Positions 1 to 7,285 are shown, numbered from the stretch's first letter. The stretch is DNA of 12,377 bases from Acidobacteriota bacterium (GCA_023429845.1 JAEZCY010000202.1:1-12377); one strand, 5' to 3'. Made by a program: numbers and translations. The notes: a model not told the origin generated them from the letters alone.

Positions 1-1271
1 AACTCGACGAGGACCTGCACACGCCGCCACCAGCGTACGTGCCCGAGGCGCAGCGGGCGACGTTCATGGGCTATCGCCGGCCCGACGGCCGCGTCGGCAT
101 CCGGAACTGGGTGCTGATCATCCCCACGAGCATGTGCGCGGCGCACGAGGCGGTGCAGATCGCGACCGTCGCCGAGTTCACCCTCTTCGACAAGGCCAGG
201 TTCCCGAACGTAGACGGCGTGGTGGCCATCCCGCACAACAAGGGATGCGGCTGCTCGGATGGCTCCAACATCGAGGTGATGCTCCGTACGCTCGCGGCGT
301 ACGCCGAGCATCCCAACGTCGGCGGCGTCGTCTTCATCGGCCTGGGCTGCGAGAAGACGAACCTGACGGTGATGGAGAAGTACCTGTCCGATCGGTTGCG
401 CCCTCTGAACAAGCCGGTGGCGCGGATCGGCATCCAGGACGCCGGCGGCACCCAGGGCTCGGTCAAGCGCGGGCTCGAAGCCGTCGAGGCCATGCTGCCC
501 GTCGTCAATCGGATCACGCGCACGGAGACGCCGATCAGCGAGCTGTCGCTCGGGGTGAAGTGCGGCGGATCGGACGGGTTCTCCGGGCTCTCGGCCAATC
601 CGGCGCGCGGCCGCGCGGCCGACGAACTCGTGCGGCAGGGCGGCACCGTGCTGATCACCGAGGTGCCGGAGTTCTGCGGGGCGGAGCACATCCTTGCGTG
701 GCGCGCCAGGGATGCGAGCACCGGCCACGCCGTCTACGAAATGGTGGACTGGTACAAGGAGTACGCGTCGAAGTTCGGCACGGTGCTCAACGAGAACCCG
801 AGCCCCGGCAACGTCGCGGGCGGCCTCCTCAACATCACCATCAAGTCGCTCGGGGCGATCGCGAAGGCTGGCACCACCCGCGTCGAGGGCGTGGTCGGCT
901 ACGCGGAACGCCCGTCAGGCCCGGGGTTGTACCTGATGCAGGGGCCGGGCTACGACCAGGAATCGACTCCGGGGCTGATTGCATCAGGGGCGCAGCTGGT
1001 CGTGTTCACCACGGGCCGCGGCACCACCATCGGCAACGCCATCGCCCCTGTGCTCAAGCTGGCCTCCAACAACACGATCTACGAACGCATGCGCTCCGAT
1101 CTCGACATGTCGGCCGGCGACATCATCGATGGCACGCGATCGATCGACGAGGTGGGTCTCGACGTCTTCGAGCACGTCCGCCGCGTGGCGAGCGGCGAGC
1201 TCCCCGGCAGGTCGGAAGAGAACAAGCACCGCGAGTTCCAGATCTGGGCGGAGCAGAGCGTCAGCCTGTAA
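1..1271 (+). CDS. UxaA-family sugar-acid dehydratase (altronate/galactarate dehydratase type), 5' end missing
   Basis: The frame is open from the first codon at position 3 through a GTG at 39 to the stop at 1269-1271, so the gene begins before the window. The GTG at 39 is probably internal: upstream codons read like the proline-rich linker that joins the N-terminal SAF domain to the catalytic body in this family. The body opens with the family hallmark GYRRPDGRVGIRN. Counting from codon 39, cysteines lie in KGCGCSDG (70, 72), GLGCE (104), KCGGSDG (175) and EFCGAE (213), which are conserved family positions likely to form the metal/active site. About 420 residues are visible against roughly 500 for full-length relatives, so about the SAF domain is lost. 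Relatives dehydrate altronate or galactarate to 2-keto-3-deoxy acids in the cytoplasm. The exact substrate here is unknown. The dehydrogenase 129 bp downstream may share the pathway. Confidence 0.9.
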   Translation, partial: LDEDLHTPPPAYVPEAQRATFMGYRRPDGRVGIRNWVLIIPTSMCAAHEAVQIATVAEFTLFDKARFPNVDGVVAIPHNKGCGCSDGSNIEVMLRTLAAYAEHPNVGGVVFIGLGCEKTNLTVMEKYLSDRLRPLNKPVARIGIQDAGGTQGSVKRGLEAVEAMLPVVNRITRTETPISELSLGVKCGGSDGFSGLSANPARGRAADELVRQGGTVLITEVPEFCGAEHILAWRARDASTGHAVYEMVDWYKEYASKFGTVLNENPSPGNVAGGLLNITIKSLGAIAKAGTTRVEGVVGYAERPSGPGLYLMQGPGYDQESTPGLIASGAQLVVFTTGRGTTIGNAIAPVLKLASNNTIYERMRSDLDMSAGDIIDGTRSIDEVGLDVFEHVRRVASGELPGRSEENKHREFQIWAEQSVSL

Positions 1272-1390
1272 CGACGACGTGGCTGCGGAATCCGAGAGTG
1301 CCCGCAATGCGCCGCCTGCGACCCTGCACGGTTCGACGGCGGTGCACGTGACCTTGCCGCCCTCGGCGCGGCCGCACTGCCCGCTCGCCG

Positions 1391-1394
1391 GGAG
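1391..1394 (+). promoter_or_regulatory. Ribosome binding site of the zinc dehydrogenase
   Basis: A GGAG sits 6 nt before the ATG at 1401 and supports that start. The rest of the 129 bp gap (1272-1400) shows no convincing promoter, hairpin or gene. Confidence 0.6.
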
Positions 1395-1400
1395 CAGACG

Positions 1401-2558
1401 ATGAGAGCCGCCGTTCTCACCAGCGCTGGCGTGATGGCCGTCCGCGAGGTGGACGACCCTGTCGTCGGGGCCCGCGACGTCGTGCTGCGCGTGACCGGCG
1501 TCGGTCTGTGCGGCACCGACTTCCACATCTTCGAGGGCCACGCCAACTATCACACCGATCGCCTCGGACGGCAGGTGCCGCTCGAGGAGTCACCGCAGGT
1601 GCTCGGTCACGAGATCGCCGGCGTGATCGAGGCGCGGGGCGCCGAGGTGCGCGACCTGTCGGTCGGTGACGCCGTGGTGCTCGACCAGGGGCGCAACTGC
1701 CTGAGCGCGGCGGCCCAGCCGATGTGCGAGTACTGCACGACCGGCGACTCGCACCAATGCGAGACCTACGGCGAGCACGGCATCACGGGCCTGCAGGGAG
1801 GACTGGCCGAGGTCCTGGTGATGCCGGCGGTGAACGCGGTCAAGCGCGGTCGGACACTGCCGCCCGAGCAGGCGGCGCTCACCGAGCCGCTCGCCTGCAT
1901 CCTGCACGCGCACGAGGCCGTGCGGCGCGCGAGTGGCGCGGCGCGCTACCGGCTCGGCACGACCGACGCGTCCACGCGCGTGCAGACGACGTTGATCGCC
2001 GGCGCGGGTCCGGCGGGCCTGCTGTTTCTCCAGCACCTGCGGCAGGTGGCTGGCTTCGACGGCCGCATCGTCGTGAGCGAGCCCAATCCCGCGCGCCAGG
2101 CATTGGCCCGCCACTACGGCGCCGACGCGGTGATCGACCCTGCGTCGCACGATGTCGTGGACGCCACGCTGACGCTGACGGGCGGTCGGCGGGTCGAGTA
2201 TCTGATCGACGCCTCCGGGAGCGCGCAGGTGTTCCGCCAGATGCCCGGCTTGATTCGCAAGCAGGCGACGGTGCTGCTGTACGCGCACGGGCAGTCGGGA
2301 GTGGACCTCGGCGTGCTCAACACGCTGCAATTCAAGGAACCAGTGCTCGTGGCGCCGGTGGGCGCGTCTGGCGGCTTCGATGCCGATGGCCGGCCGTCGG
2401 TGTATCGTCAGTCGCTCGAACTGCTCGAATCGGGTCGCGTGGACGTCAGCCGCATCGTGACGCACCGTTATCGCGCGCTCGACGAGATTCCCGCGGCATT
2501 CGGCGGGCCCGATCGCCATGCCGCCGATTACGTGAAGGGCGTGTACGCGCCGGCGTGA
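1401..2558 (+). CDS. Zinc-dependent medium-chain alcohol/polyol dehydrogenase
   Basis: This 385-residue protein is a complete medium-chain dehydrogenase. The GroES-like N-terminal domain carries catalytic-zinc ligands C37 (in GLCGTD) and H70-E71 (in VLGHE), with a further acidic residue at E162 (TEPLAC). Structural-zinc cysteines are C100, C109, C112 and C120; the spacing between the first two is longer than usual. The Rossmann domain has GAGPAG at 201-206 and an acidic residue, E227, at the end of the second strand, which points to NAD rather than NADP. Relatives include sorbitol, threonine and inositol-type dehydrogenases that oxidise a secondary alcohol. A good GGAG ribosome site precedes the ATG. 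Standing between a sugar-acid dehydratase and a sugar transporter, it probably oxidises a sugar, polyol or sugar acid. The substrate cannot be told from sequence. Confidence 0.92.
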   Translation: MRAAVLTSAGVMAVREVDDPVVGARDVVLRVTGVGLCGTDFHIFEGHANYHTDRLGRQVPLEESPQVLGHEIAGVIEARGAEVRDLSVGDAVVLDQGRNCLSAAAQPMCEYCTTGDSHQCETYGEHGITGLQGGLAEVLVMPAVNAVKRGRTLPPEQAALTEPLACILHAHEAVRRASGAARYRLGTTDASTRVQTTLIAGAGPAGLLFLQHLRQVAGFDGRIVVSEPNPARQALARHYGADAVIDPASHDVVDATLTLTGGRRVEYLIDASGSAQVFRQMPGLIRKQATVLLYAHGQSGVDLGVLNTLQFKEPVLVAPVGASGGFDADGRPSVYRQSLELLESGRVDVSRIVTHRYRALDEIPAAFGGPDRHAADYVKGVYAPA

Positions 2559-2582
2559 AGCGGCCAGGCCTTGCCCATCGGT
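2557..2582 (+). repeat. Possible degenerate copy of the GC-rich stem-loop repeat seen at 8420-8445
   Basis: By hand alignment, 21 of 26 positions match the segment 8420-8445, including the shared 10-mer GGCCTTGCCC. It overlaps the last bases of the dehydrogenase stop codon. Unlike the copy near 8430, the outer stem is not preserved: only three base pairs around the CTT loop remain. Chance similarity in GC-rich DNA is not excluded. Confidence 0.3.
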
Positions 2583-2595
2583 TCGGAGATCGATC

Positions 2596-3600
2596 TTGCA
2601 CATGCAACGCGGTTGGTTGGCGCTCACCCTCGGCCTGCTCGCGGGAACCATGGCGGCGTGTGGCGGCGGGCGGGGGGCCGGCAGCGACGGTCTGCACCTC
2701 GCGGTGATTCCGAAAGGCACCACGCACGAATTCTGGAAGAGCATCCACGCCGGGGCGATCAAGGCGCAGCGGGAGTACGAGGCGCAGGGCGTGTCGGTGC
2801 GCCTCACCTGGAAGGGACCGATCCGCGAGGACGACCGCGAGCAGCAGATCCAGGTCGTGGAGGGCTTCCTCAGCCAGGGCGTGCAGGGCATCGTGCTCGC
2901 GCCGCTCGACGCGAGCGCGCTCGTGCGACCGGTCCAGGAGGCGAAGCAGGCGGGAATTCCCACCGTGGTCATCGACTCCGCGCTGTCGTCCGACGATGCG
3001 GTCAGCTTCGTGGCGACCGACAACGAGAAGGGCGGCGCGCTGGCTGCCGACCGGCTGGGCGGACTGCTCGACGGCAAAGGACGCGTGCTCCTGCTGCGGT
3101 ACCAGGAAGGGTCCGCGAGCACCGACGCGCGCGAGAAGGGCTTTCTCGACCGCATGCACGCGCAGTATCCCGGCATCGAGATCGTGTCCTCCGATCAGTA
3201 CGCGGGCGCGACGCGCGACACGGCCAAGCGGGCGTCGGAGAACCTCCTGAACCGTTTCGCCGGCCAGGTGCAGGGCGTGTTCACCCCCAACGAATCCTCG
3301 ACGGCGGGCATGCTGCTCGCGCTGCAGGACGTTGGTCGGGCCGGGCAGATCCGCTTCGTGGGATTCGACTCGAGCGAGAGCTTCGTCGCCGCGATGCGCA
3401 AGGGCGAACTCGACGGTATCGTGCTGCAGAATCCGTTCGAGATGGGTTACCAGGGTGTCAAGACGATGGTCGCGCACCTGCGTGGGGAGCAGGTGGAGGG
3501 GCGCGTGGACACGGGCGTGACCATCGTGACCCCCGACAACCTCGACAGCGAAGCCTCGAGAGCGCTGCTCAATCCGCCGCTTTCGGAGTACCTCGATTAG
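2596..3600 (+). CDS. Sugar ABC transporter substrate-binding lipoprotein (RbsB-type), system 1
   Basis: This is a periplasmic sugar-binding protein of the Peripla_BP_4 (RbsB-like) fold, about 334 residues. An N-terminal hydrophobic signal ends in a lipobox-like MAAC with the cysteine at residue 22, followed by a Gly-rich tether. The mature part begins LHLAVIPKGTTHEFW, the typical first strand. It continues with the hinge-domain patterns GVQGIVLAPLD and AGIPTVVIDS, then VFTPNESSTAGML and IRFVGFDSS, and ends with GIVLQNPFEMGY, as in this family. The TTG at 2596 is preferred because GGAG at 2585-2588 lies 7 nt ahead of it; the ATG at 2602 is an alternative giving a protein two residues shorter. 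It follows the dehydrogenase by 37 bp, so co-transcription is likely. It delivers a sugar-like ligand to the ATPase/permease encoded downstream. The ligand is unknown. Confidence 0.93.
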   Translation: MHMQRGWLALTLGLLAGTMAACGGGRGAGSDGLHLAVIPKGTTHEFWKSIHAGAIKAQREYEAQGVSVRLTWKGPIREDDREQQIQVVEGFLSQGVQGIVLAPLDASALVRPVQEAKQAGIPTVVIDSALSSDDAVSFVATDNEKGGALAADRLGGLLDGKGRVLLLRYQEGSASTDAREKGFLDRMHAQYPGIEIVSSDQYAGATRDTAKRASENLLNRFAGQVQGVFTPNESSTAGMLLALQDVGRAGQIRFVGFDSSESFVAAMRKGELDGIVLQNPFEMGYQGVKTMVAHLRGEQVEGRVDTGVTIVTPDNLDSEASRALLNPPLSEYLD

Positions 3601-3613
3601 CAACTCCGCGCAC

Positions 3614-3752
3614 CGCGCAGACGGACGCCTGGAAGGTCGCGCGGACGGACGCCGGAAGGTCGCGCGGACGGACGCCGGAAGGTCGCGCAGACGGACGCCT
3701 GGAAGGTCGCGCAGACGGACGCCGGGAGGTCGCGCAGACGGACGCCTGGGAC
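3614..3752 (+). repeat. Tandem 23-24 bp repeat array, about six units
   Basis: The 171 bp gap between binding protein and ATPase is almost all tandem repeat. Units start at 3614, 3638, 3661, 3684, 3708 and 3731; each begins CGCGC(A/G)GACGGACGCC, and the first five end in AAGGT or GAGGT. Two unit lengths occur: 24 bp with CGCCTGG at 3614 and 3684, and 23 bp with CGCCGG at 3638, 3661 and 3708. The last unit is truncated and runs into the stem-loop at 3740-3760. Units are directly adjacent with no spacers. All six frames can be read through it for some distance, but the resulting peptides are repetitive and not protein-like. Confidence 0.9.
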
Positions 3753-3760
3753 AGGCGTCC
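3740..3760 (+). other. Perfect 8 bp stem-loop just upstream of the ATPase start
   Basis: The arms GGACGCCT (3740-3747) and AGGCGTCC (3753-3760) are exactly complementary around a 5 nt loop. The hairpin ends 11 nt before the ATG at 3772. No T-run follows, so it does not look like a simple intrinsic terminator. The 5' arm is part of the sequence repeated in the array upstream. It could protect the binding-protein mRNA from 3' decay or lower ATPase translation; both roles are inference. Confidence 0.75.
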
Positions 3761-3771
3761 CTACCTGACTC

Positions 3772-5268
3772 ATGTTGGAGCTACGGGATATCAGGAAGCA
3801 GTTCGGGGCGACGAAGGCGCTCGATGGCGTCAGCCTCGAGATCCGCCCGGGGCGTGTGCACGCGCTGGTGGGCGAGAACGGCGCCGGCAAGAGCACGCTC
3901 ATGAACGTGATTGCCGGAGGCGTGCGTGCCGACGCGGGGCGCATGACGGTCGAGGGCGCGCCGTATCAGCCGTCGGGCCCGCTCGATGCCAGGGACGCGG
4001 GCATCGCGCTGATTCACCAGGAACTCTCGCTGTGCGACCACCTCACGGTCGCCGAGAACGTCCTGCTGGGGCGTGAGCCCCGGCGCGGCGTCCGCTACGA
4101 CCGCGCTGCGGCGCGCGTCGAAGCGGCGCGCGTACTCGAGCCGTTCCACCACCCGGAGTTGCACCCGGACCGCCGCGTCAGCGACCTGCCGATTGCCGCG
4201 CGCCAGGTCGTCGAGATCTGCCGCGCGCTGTCGGCCGATGCGCGCGTGGTGCTGATGGACGAGCCCACGAGCAGCCTGCCACGCGCCGATGTGGAGCGGC
4301 TGTTCGACGTGATCCGGCGCCTGCGTGCCCAGGGCGTGGCGGTCGTCTACATCAGTCATTTCCTCGAGGAAGTACGCACCATCGCCGACGATCTCAGCGT
4401 GCTGCGCGATGGGCGGACCGTCTGGACGGGTGCGGCCGATGCGCTGGCGGACGCCGAAATCATCGGGCACATGGTCGGCCGCGACGTCGCCGACCTCTTT
4501 CCCGCGCGCCGCTCGGGCCCAGGCGAGGCTGTCCGTCTCGATGCGCAAGACGTGGCGGTCGAGGGCCGCGTCGGTGCGGCGTCGTTGCGCGTGCGTGCCG
4601 GAGAGATTCTCGGGATCGCCGGCCTCGTCGGTGCCGGCCGCACCGAGTTGCTGCGGGCCCTCATGGGGCTCGAGGCACGGCGGGTGTCGGGGCGCCTGCG
4701 CGTGGACGGCCGTGACCTGCCCGTGTCCGAGAAGGCCCCCTGGCAGCGCCTGGCGGCGGGGCTCGGGTACCTCAGCGAAGACCGCAAGGGCGAGGGGCTG
4801 ACGCTGCCGATGTCGCTGGCCGACAACATGACGTGCACCCGGTACGACACGGTGAGCCGTCGCGGTGTCATGGACGGACGTGCGCAGCGGGCGGCCGGGC
4901 AGCGATGGCTCGATCGCCTGCGTGTGAAGGCGGGCACGCCATTGCAGGCAGTGCGGACGCTGTCGGGCGGCAATCAGCAGAAGGTGGCGCTGGCGCGGCT
5001 GCTGCACCAGGACGCGTCGGTCTGGCTGCTCGACGAGCCGACGCGCGGCGTGGACGTCGGCAGCAAGGTGCAGTTGTACGAGGCGATTGCCGAGGCCGCC
5101 GACGCCGGCTGCGCGGTCGTGCTCGTGAGTTCGTACCTGCCGGAGCTCTTCGGCCTCTGCGACTCGCTGGCCGTCATGAGCCGTGGACGCCTCACCCCGC
5201 CTCGGCCGCTGCAGGCGTGGACGCCGGAGTCGGTGATGGCTGCCGCCATCGCGGCAATGGACGAGTAA
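3772..5268 (+). CDS. Sugar ABC transporter double ATP-binding protein (RbsA/MglA type), system 1
   Basis: This 498-residue protein has two fused ABC ATPase domains, as in RbsA and MglA. Domain 1 shows Walker A GENGAGKST (34-42), Q-loop Q83, Walker B VVLMDEP (159-165) and H-loop H196. Its signature reads LPIAARQ (139-145) where relatives usually have LSIAQQQ. Domain 2 has the degenerate Walker A GLVGAGRTE (284-292, no lysine), a full LSGGNQQ signature (397-403), Walker B LLDEP (419-423) and VSS in place of the H-loop. This asymmetry is normal for the family and means one main hydrolytic site. It powers import through the permease 34 bp downstream. The ATG at 3772 follows the repeat hairpin directly and lacks a clear Shine-Dalgarno, so translation may be weak or coupled in an unusual way. 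Confidence 0.95.
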   Translation: MLELRDIRKQFGATKALDGVSLEIRPGRVHALVGENGAGKSTLMNVIAGGVRADAGRMTVEGAPYQPSGPLDARDAGIALIHQELSLCDHLTVAENVLLGREPRRGVRYDRAAARVEAARVLEPFHHPELHPDRRVSDLPIAARQVVEICRALSADARVVLMDEPTSSLPRADVERLFDVIRRLRAQGVAVVYISHFLEEVRTIADDLSVLRDGRTVWTGAADALADAEIIGHMVGRDVADLFPARRSGPGEAVRLDAQDVAVEGRVGAASLRVRAGEILGIAGLVGAGRTELLRALMGLEARRVSGRLRVDGRDLPVSEKAPWQRLAAGLGYLSEDRKGEGLTLPMSLADNMTCTRYDTVSRRGVMDGRAQRAAGQRWLDRLRVKAGTPLQAVRTLSGGNQQKVALARLLHQDASVWLLDEPTRGVDVGSKVQLYEAIAEAADAGCAVVLVSSYLPELFGLCDSLAVMSRGRLTPPRPLQAWTPESVMAAAIAAMDE

Positions 5269-5302
5269 GACGGTATTTCAAGTCGGGAATTCGAACTTCT
5301 CA

Positions 5303-6265
5303 ATGACGCAGACCATTCGTGCCCGCCTGTCCGTGCTGGGGCCCGTGCTCGGGCTCGTGCTCGTCATCGCCGTGTTCGCAGCGATGAGCGACGATCCGGC
5401 GCAGTACCTCTCGTCGCGCAATCTGCGGATCGTGCTCGCGCAGACGGTGATCGTCGCCCTGGGCGCGATTGGCATGACGTTCATCATCATCAGTGGCGGC
5501 ATCGACCTGGCCGTGGGGTCCACCGTGGCGCTGGCCGGCGTGGTCACCGCGCTCGGGCTGCGGGAGGGCCATCCGCCGATGGTGGCCATTGCCTCCGGCG
5601 TACTCACTGGCGGGCTGGTCGGCGTGGTCAACGGGCTGGCGGTCACGCGCCTGAAGGTGTTGCCGTTCATCGCCACGCTGGGCATGCTCGGCGTGGCGCG
5701 CGGCGTGGCCAAATGGCTCGCCGACCAGCAGACGGTCAATGCGCCGGCCACCTGGGTGAACGAACTCGCGGTGACGTTTCCCACGCCGTCGTGGCTGCTC
5801 GTGGCGCCCGGCGTGTGGGTCACGCTGGTGCTGGCGGTGGTGGCGACGTTCGTGCTGCAGCGGACGGTGTTCGGGCGCCGCGTGTTCGCGGTCGGCAGCA
5901 ACGAGGCGGCGGCGCGTGCATGCGGCGTACGCACCGACAGGCTGAAGGTCTGGATCTACGGCCTGGCTGGCCTGCTGTTCGGGCTGGCCGGGGTGATGCA
6001 GATGTCGCGGCTGAGGCAGGGCGATCCGACGGTCGCCATCGGCACCGAGCTCGACGTGATCGCGGCGGTCGTCATCGGCGGCGGGAGCCTGTCAGGCGGC
6101 GAGGGCAGCATCGCCGGTTCGCTGATCGGCGCGCTGGTGATGGCGTTCCTGCGTAACGGCAGCCAGCAGATGGGCTGGCCGAACTACGTCCAGGAGATCA
6201 TCATCGGCGTGATCATTGTCCTGGCGGTTGCCCTCGACCGCGCGCGTCGGGCTCGGAGCACATGA
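5303..6265 (+). CDS. Sugar ABC transporter permease (RbsC type), system 1
   Basis: This 320-residue integral membrane protein belongs to the BPD_transp_2 (RbsC) family, with about eight to ten hydrophobic segments starting near residues 11, 44, 70, 94, 122, 165, 215, 250, 272 and 297. Family landmarks are GMTFIIISGGIDLAVGS (57-73), LPFIATLGMLGVARG (120-134), the cytoplasmic loop VFAVGSNEAAARACGV (194-209) that should contact the ATPase, and GTELDVIAAVVIGGGSLSGG (247-266). It forms the inner-membrane channel, probably as a dimer. It lies 34 bp after the ATPase gene and completes transporter 1. No strong Shine-Dalgarno precedes the ATG. The gene ends six bases before the start of an octamer-repeat region. 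Confidence 0.95.
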   Translation: MTQTIRARLSVLGPVLGLVLVIAVFAAMSDDPAQYLSSRNLRIVLAQTVIVALGAIGMTFIIISGGIDLAVGSTVALAGVVTALGLREGHPPMVAIASGVLTGGLVGVVNGLAVTRLKVLPFIATLGMLGVARGVAKWLADQQTVNAPATWVNELAVTFPTPSWLLVAPGVWVTLVLAVVATFVLQRTVFGRRVFAVGSNEAAARACGVRTDRLKVWIYGLAGLLFGLAGVMQMSRLRQGDPTVAIGTELDVIAAVVIGGGSLSGGEGSIAGSLIGALVMAFLRNGSQQMGWPNYVQEIIIGVIIVLAVALDRARRARST

Positions 6266-6276
6266 CCGCACGAGGA

Positions 6277-6427
6277 AATGCGGAAATGCGGAAATGCGGC
6301 AATGCGGGAATGTCGACATTCCCGCATTCGCTCATTCGGCCATCGGCCTTCGGCATTCCCGCATTCCCGCATTCCCGCATTCGCTCATTCGGCCTTCGGC
6401 ATTGCCGCATTCCCGCATTCCCGCATT
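6277..6427. repeat. Inverted octamer-repeat array in the convergent intergenic region
   Basis: Nearly all of the 169 bp between the convergent stops (6265 and 6435) is repetitive. The motif AATGCGG occurs four times at exact 8 bp spacing (6277, 6285, 6293, 6301). Its complement CCGCATT occurs seven times (6322, 6359, 6367, 6375, 6405, 6413, 6421), also with 8 bp spacing inside each cluster. A longer direct repeat is superimposed: two roughly 53-57 bp copies begin at 6318 and 6371 and share CGCTCATTCGGCC plus a TTCGGCATT(C/G)CCGC segment. RNA from either strand should fold strongly. It may work as a bidirectional terminator or be a dispersed genomic repeat. It is more AT-rich than its surroundings. 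Confidence 0.9.
6301..6328. other. 28 bp perfect palindrome
   Basis: The 28 bases are identical to their reverse complement, centred on GTCGAC at 6312-6317, with arms AATGCGGGAAT and ATTCCCGCATT. This is the turning point where the octamer array switches orientation. As RNA it would form a long stem with a minimal loop; as DNA it could form a cruciform. It lies 36 bp after the permease stop, a fitting place for a terminator, but no T-run follows. Confidence 0.85.
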
Positions 6428-6434
6428 GCTGACG

Positions 6435-7220
6435 TCAGATCTGTGATGCCGGCTGTGGCGCCAGGTACGTAGCCGTGGCGCCGGACATGATCTGCGCGTC
6501 CCTGTACTCCTCCTTCTGCGACAGCACCTTCCAGTCGGGATCGTTCCGGAAGCGGTTCCACTGCTGCTCGCGTTCCGCCATGTTCTCGTAGGTCAGCATG
6601 TACTCGAACTGGGGCAGCCGCGTGCCATAGAGGGTCTGCCCGAAGAACACCGGCCGGAAGCCGACCTTGCGGAAGATGGCGAGTTCGCCGCCGGTGTCGA
6701 ACATCTCGATCTTCTTCAGGCTGGCGGCCTCGCTCGGGCCTTCGTAGCGCCGCAGCTCGAAGATGCGCGGCTTGTCCGTGTCGGGCTTCTGCAATTGCGG
6801 CATCCCCTCGAAGGCCAGCAACAGCGACGCCTCGACTCGGTCGAACGCCGGGCGGTCGGCTGGCGCGTCGAAGAACGGCGCGGCGGTCTTGACATACGCC
6901 GCGTCGGCCGCGAGCCGGCTGTGCACGGTCACCGCGGATTCCGCGGTCGCGTGCGGGATCAGCACGACGGTCGTCGGCGGTTCTCCGACGGTGACGTCGA
7001 ACAACCCAATCGGTCCGAGGCCGAGGCGGCCGAGCGCCGGCACCAGCGCATCTCGGAAGTAGGCCCGCGAGGTGTCGCGCATGTGTCCCACCCGGATCCG
7101 GTATCGCCGGAGTTCATAGAACTGGCGGCCGCCGGCAGGCTGGGCGAAGGCGCCGGTGCCGCCCGCCAGGGTCAGGGCGGCGGCGGGTGCGGAGCAGGCG
7201 AGGAAGCGGCGTCGAGTCAT
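6435..7220 (-). CDS. Tat-exported NIPSNAP-family protein
   Basis: This 261-residue protein is encoded on the minus strand. It starts MTRRRFLACS followed by an Ala-rich hydrophobic stretch and an AFAQ cleavage-like site near 24-27: a twin-arginine signal peptide, so export of a folded protein is likely. The mature region contains two similar halves, each opening with a NIPSNAP-type strand: FYELRRYRI (34-42) and IFELRRYEG (153-161). The first half ends near FFDAPADRP and the second in FEYMLTYENMAEREQQWNRFRNDPDW. The double ferredoxin-like (dimeric alpha-beta barrel) fold is typical of this family, whose biochemical role is largely unknown. The ATG at 7220 is chosen because it places the Arg motif at the N-terminus; the frame itself stays open far upstream only because of GC bias. 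It is divergent from transporter 2 and convergent with transporter 1. No clear Shine-Dalgarno is seen. Confidence 0.88.
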   Translation of the reverse strand: MTRRRFLACSAPAAALTLAGGTGAFAQPAGGRQFYELRRYRIRVGHMRDTSRAYFRDALVPALGRLGLGPIGLFDVTVGEPPTTVVLIPHATAESAVTVHSRLAADAAYVKTAAPFFDAPADRPAFDRVEASLLLAFEGMPQLQKPDTDKPRIFELRRYEGPSEAASLKKIEMFDTGGELAIFRKVGFRPVFFGQTLYGTRLPQFEYMLTYENMAEREQQWNRFRNDPDWKVLSQKEEYRDAQIMSGATATYLAPQPASQI

Positions 7221-7285
7221 GACGGGAGTCACCGGAGAGAGGGCCAGAGAAACGGGCGGCAGACACGAAGGCGGCCCACCACCAT

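Noticed and set aside
1590..3176. 528-codon minus-strand open frame
   Set aside because: It is antisense to the dehydrogenase and binding protein 1, both clear family members; its translation has no recognisable domain and is compositionally biased.
3614..3752. CRISPR array
   Set aside because: The 23-24 bp units are directly adjacent with no spacers, and no cas genes are nearby.
2571..4076. 501-codon plus-strand open frame bridging binding protein 1, the repeat array and ATPase 1
   Set aside because: It is out of frame with both conserved genes; its middle is translation of the tandem repeat. A shadow frame.
5269..5302. Imperfect dyad AAGT...ACTT around GAATTC before permease 1
   Set aside because: The arms are out of register by one base around the centre and the symmetry is weak; not above chance expectation by eye.
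6277..6427. Small protein encoded by the octamer array (Phe-Pro-His-Ser-Arg-Ile type repeats)
   Set aside because: Several frames on both strands are open only because an 8 bp repeat cycles through frames; no ribosome site or conserved start is seen.
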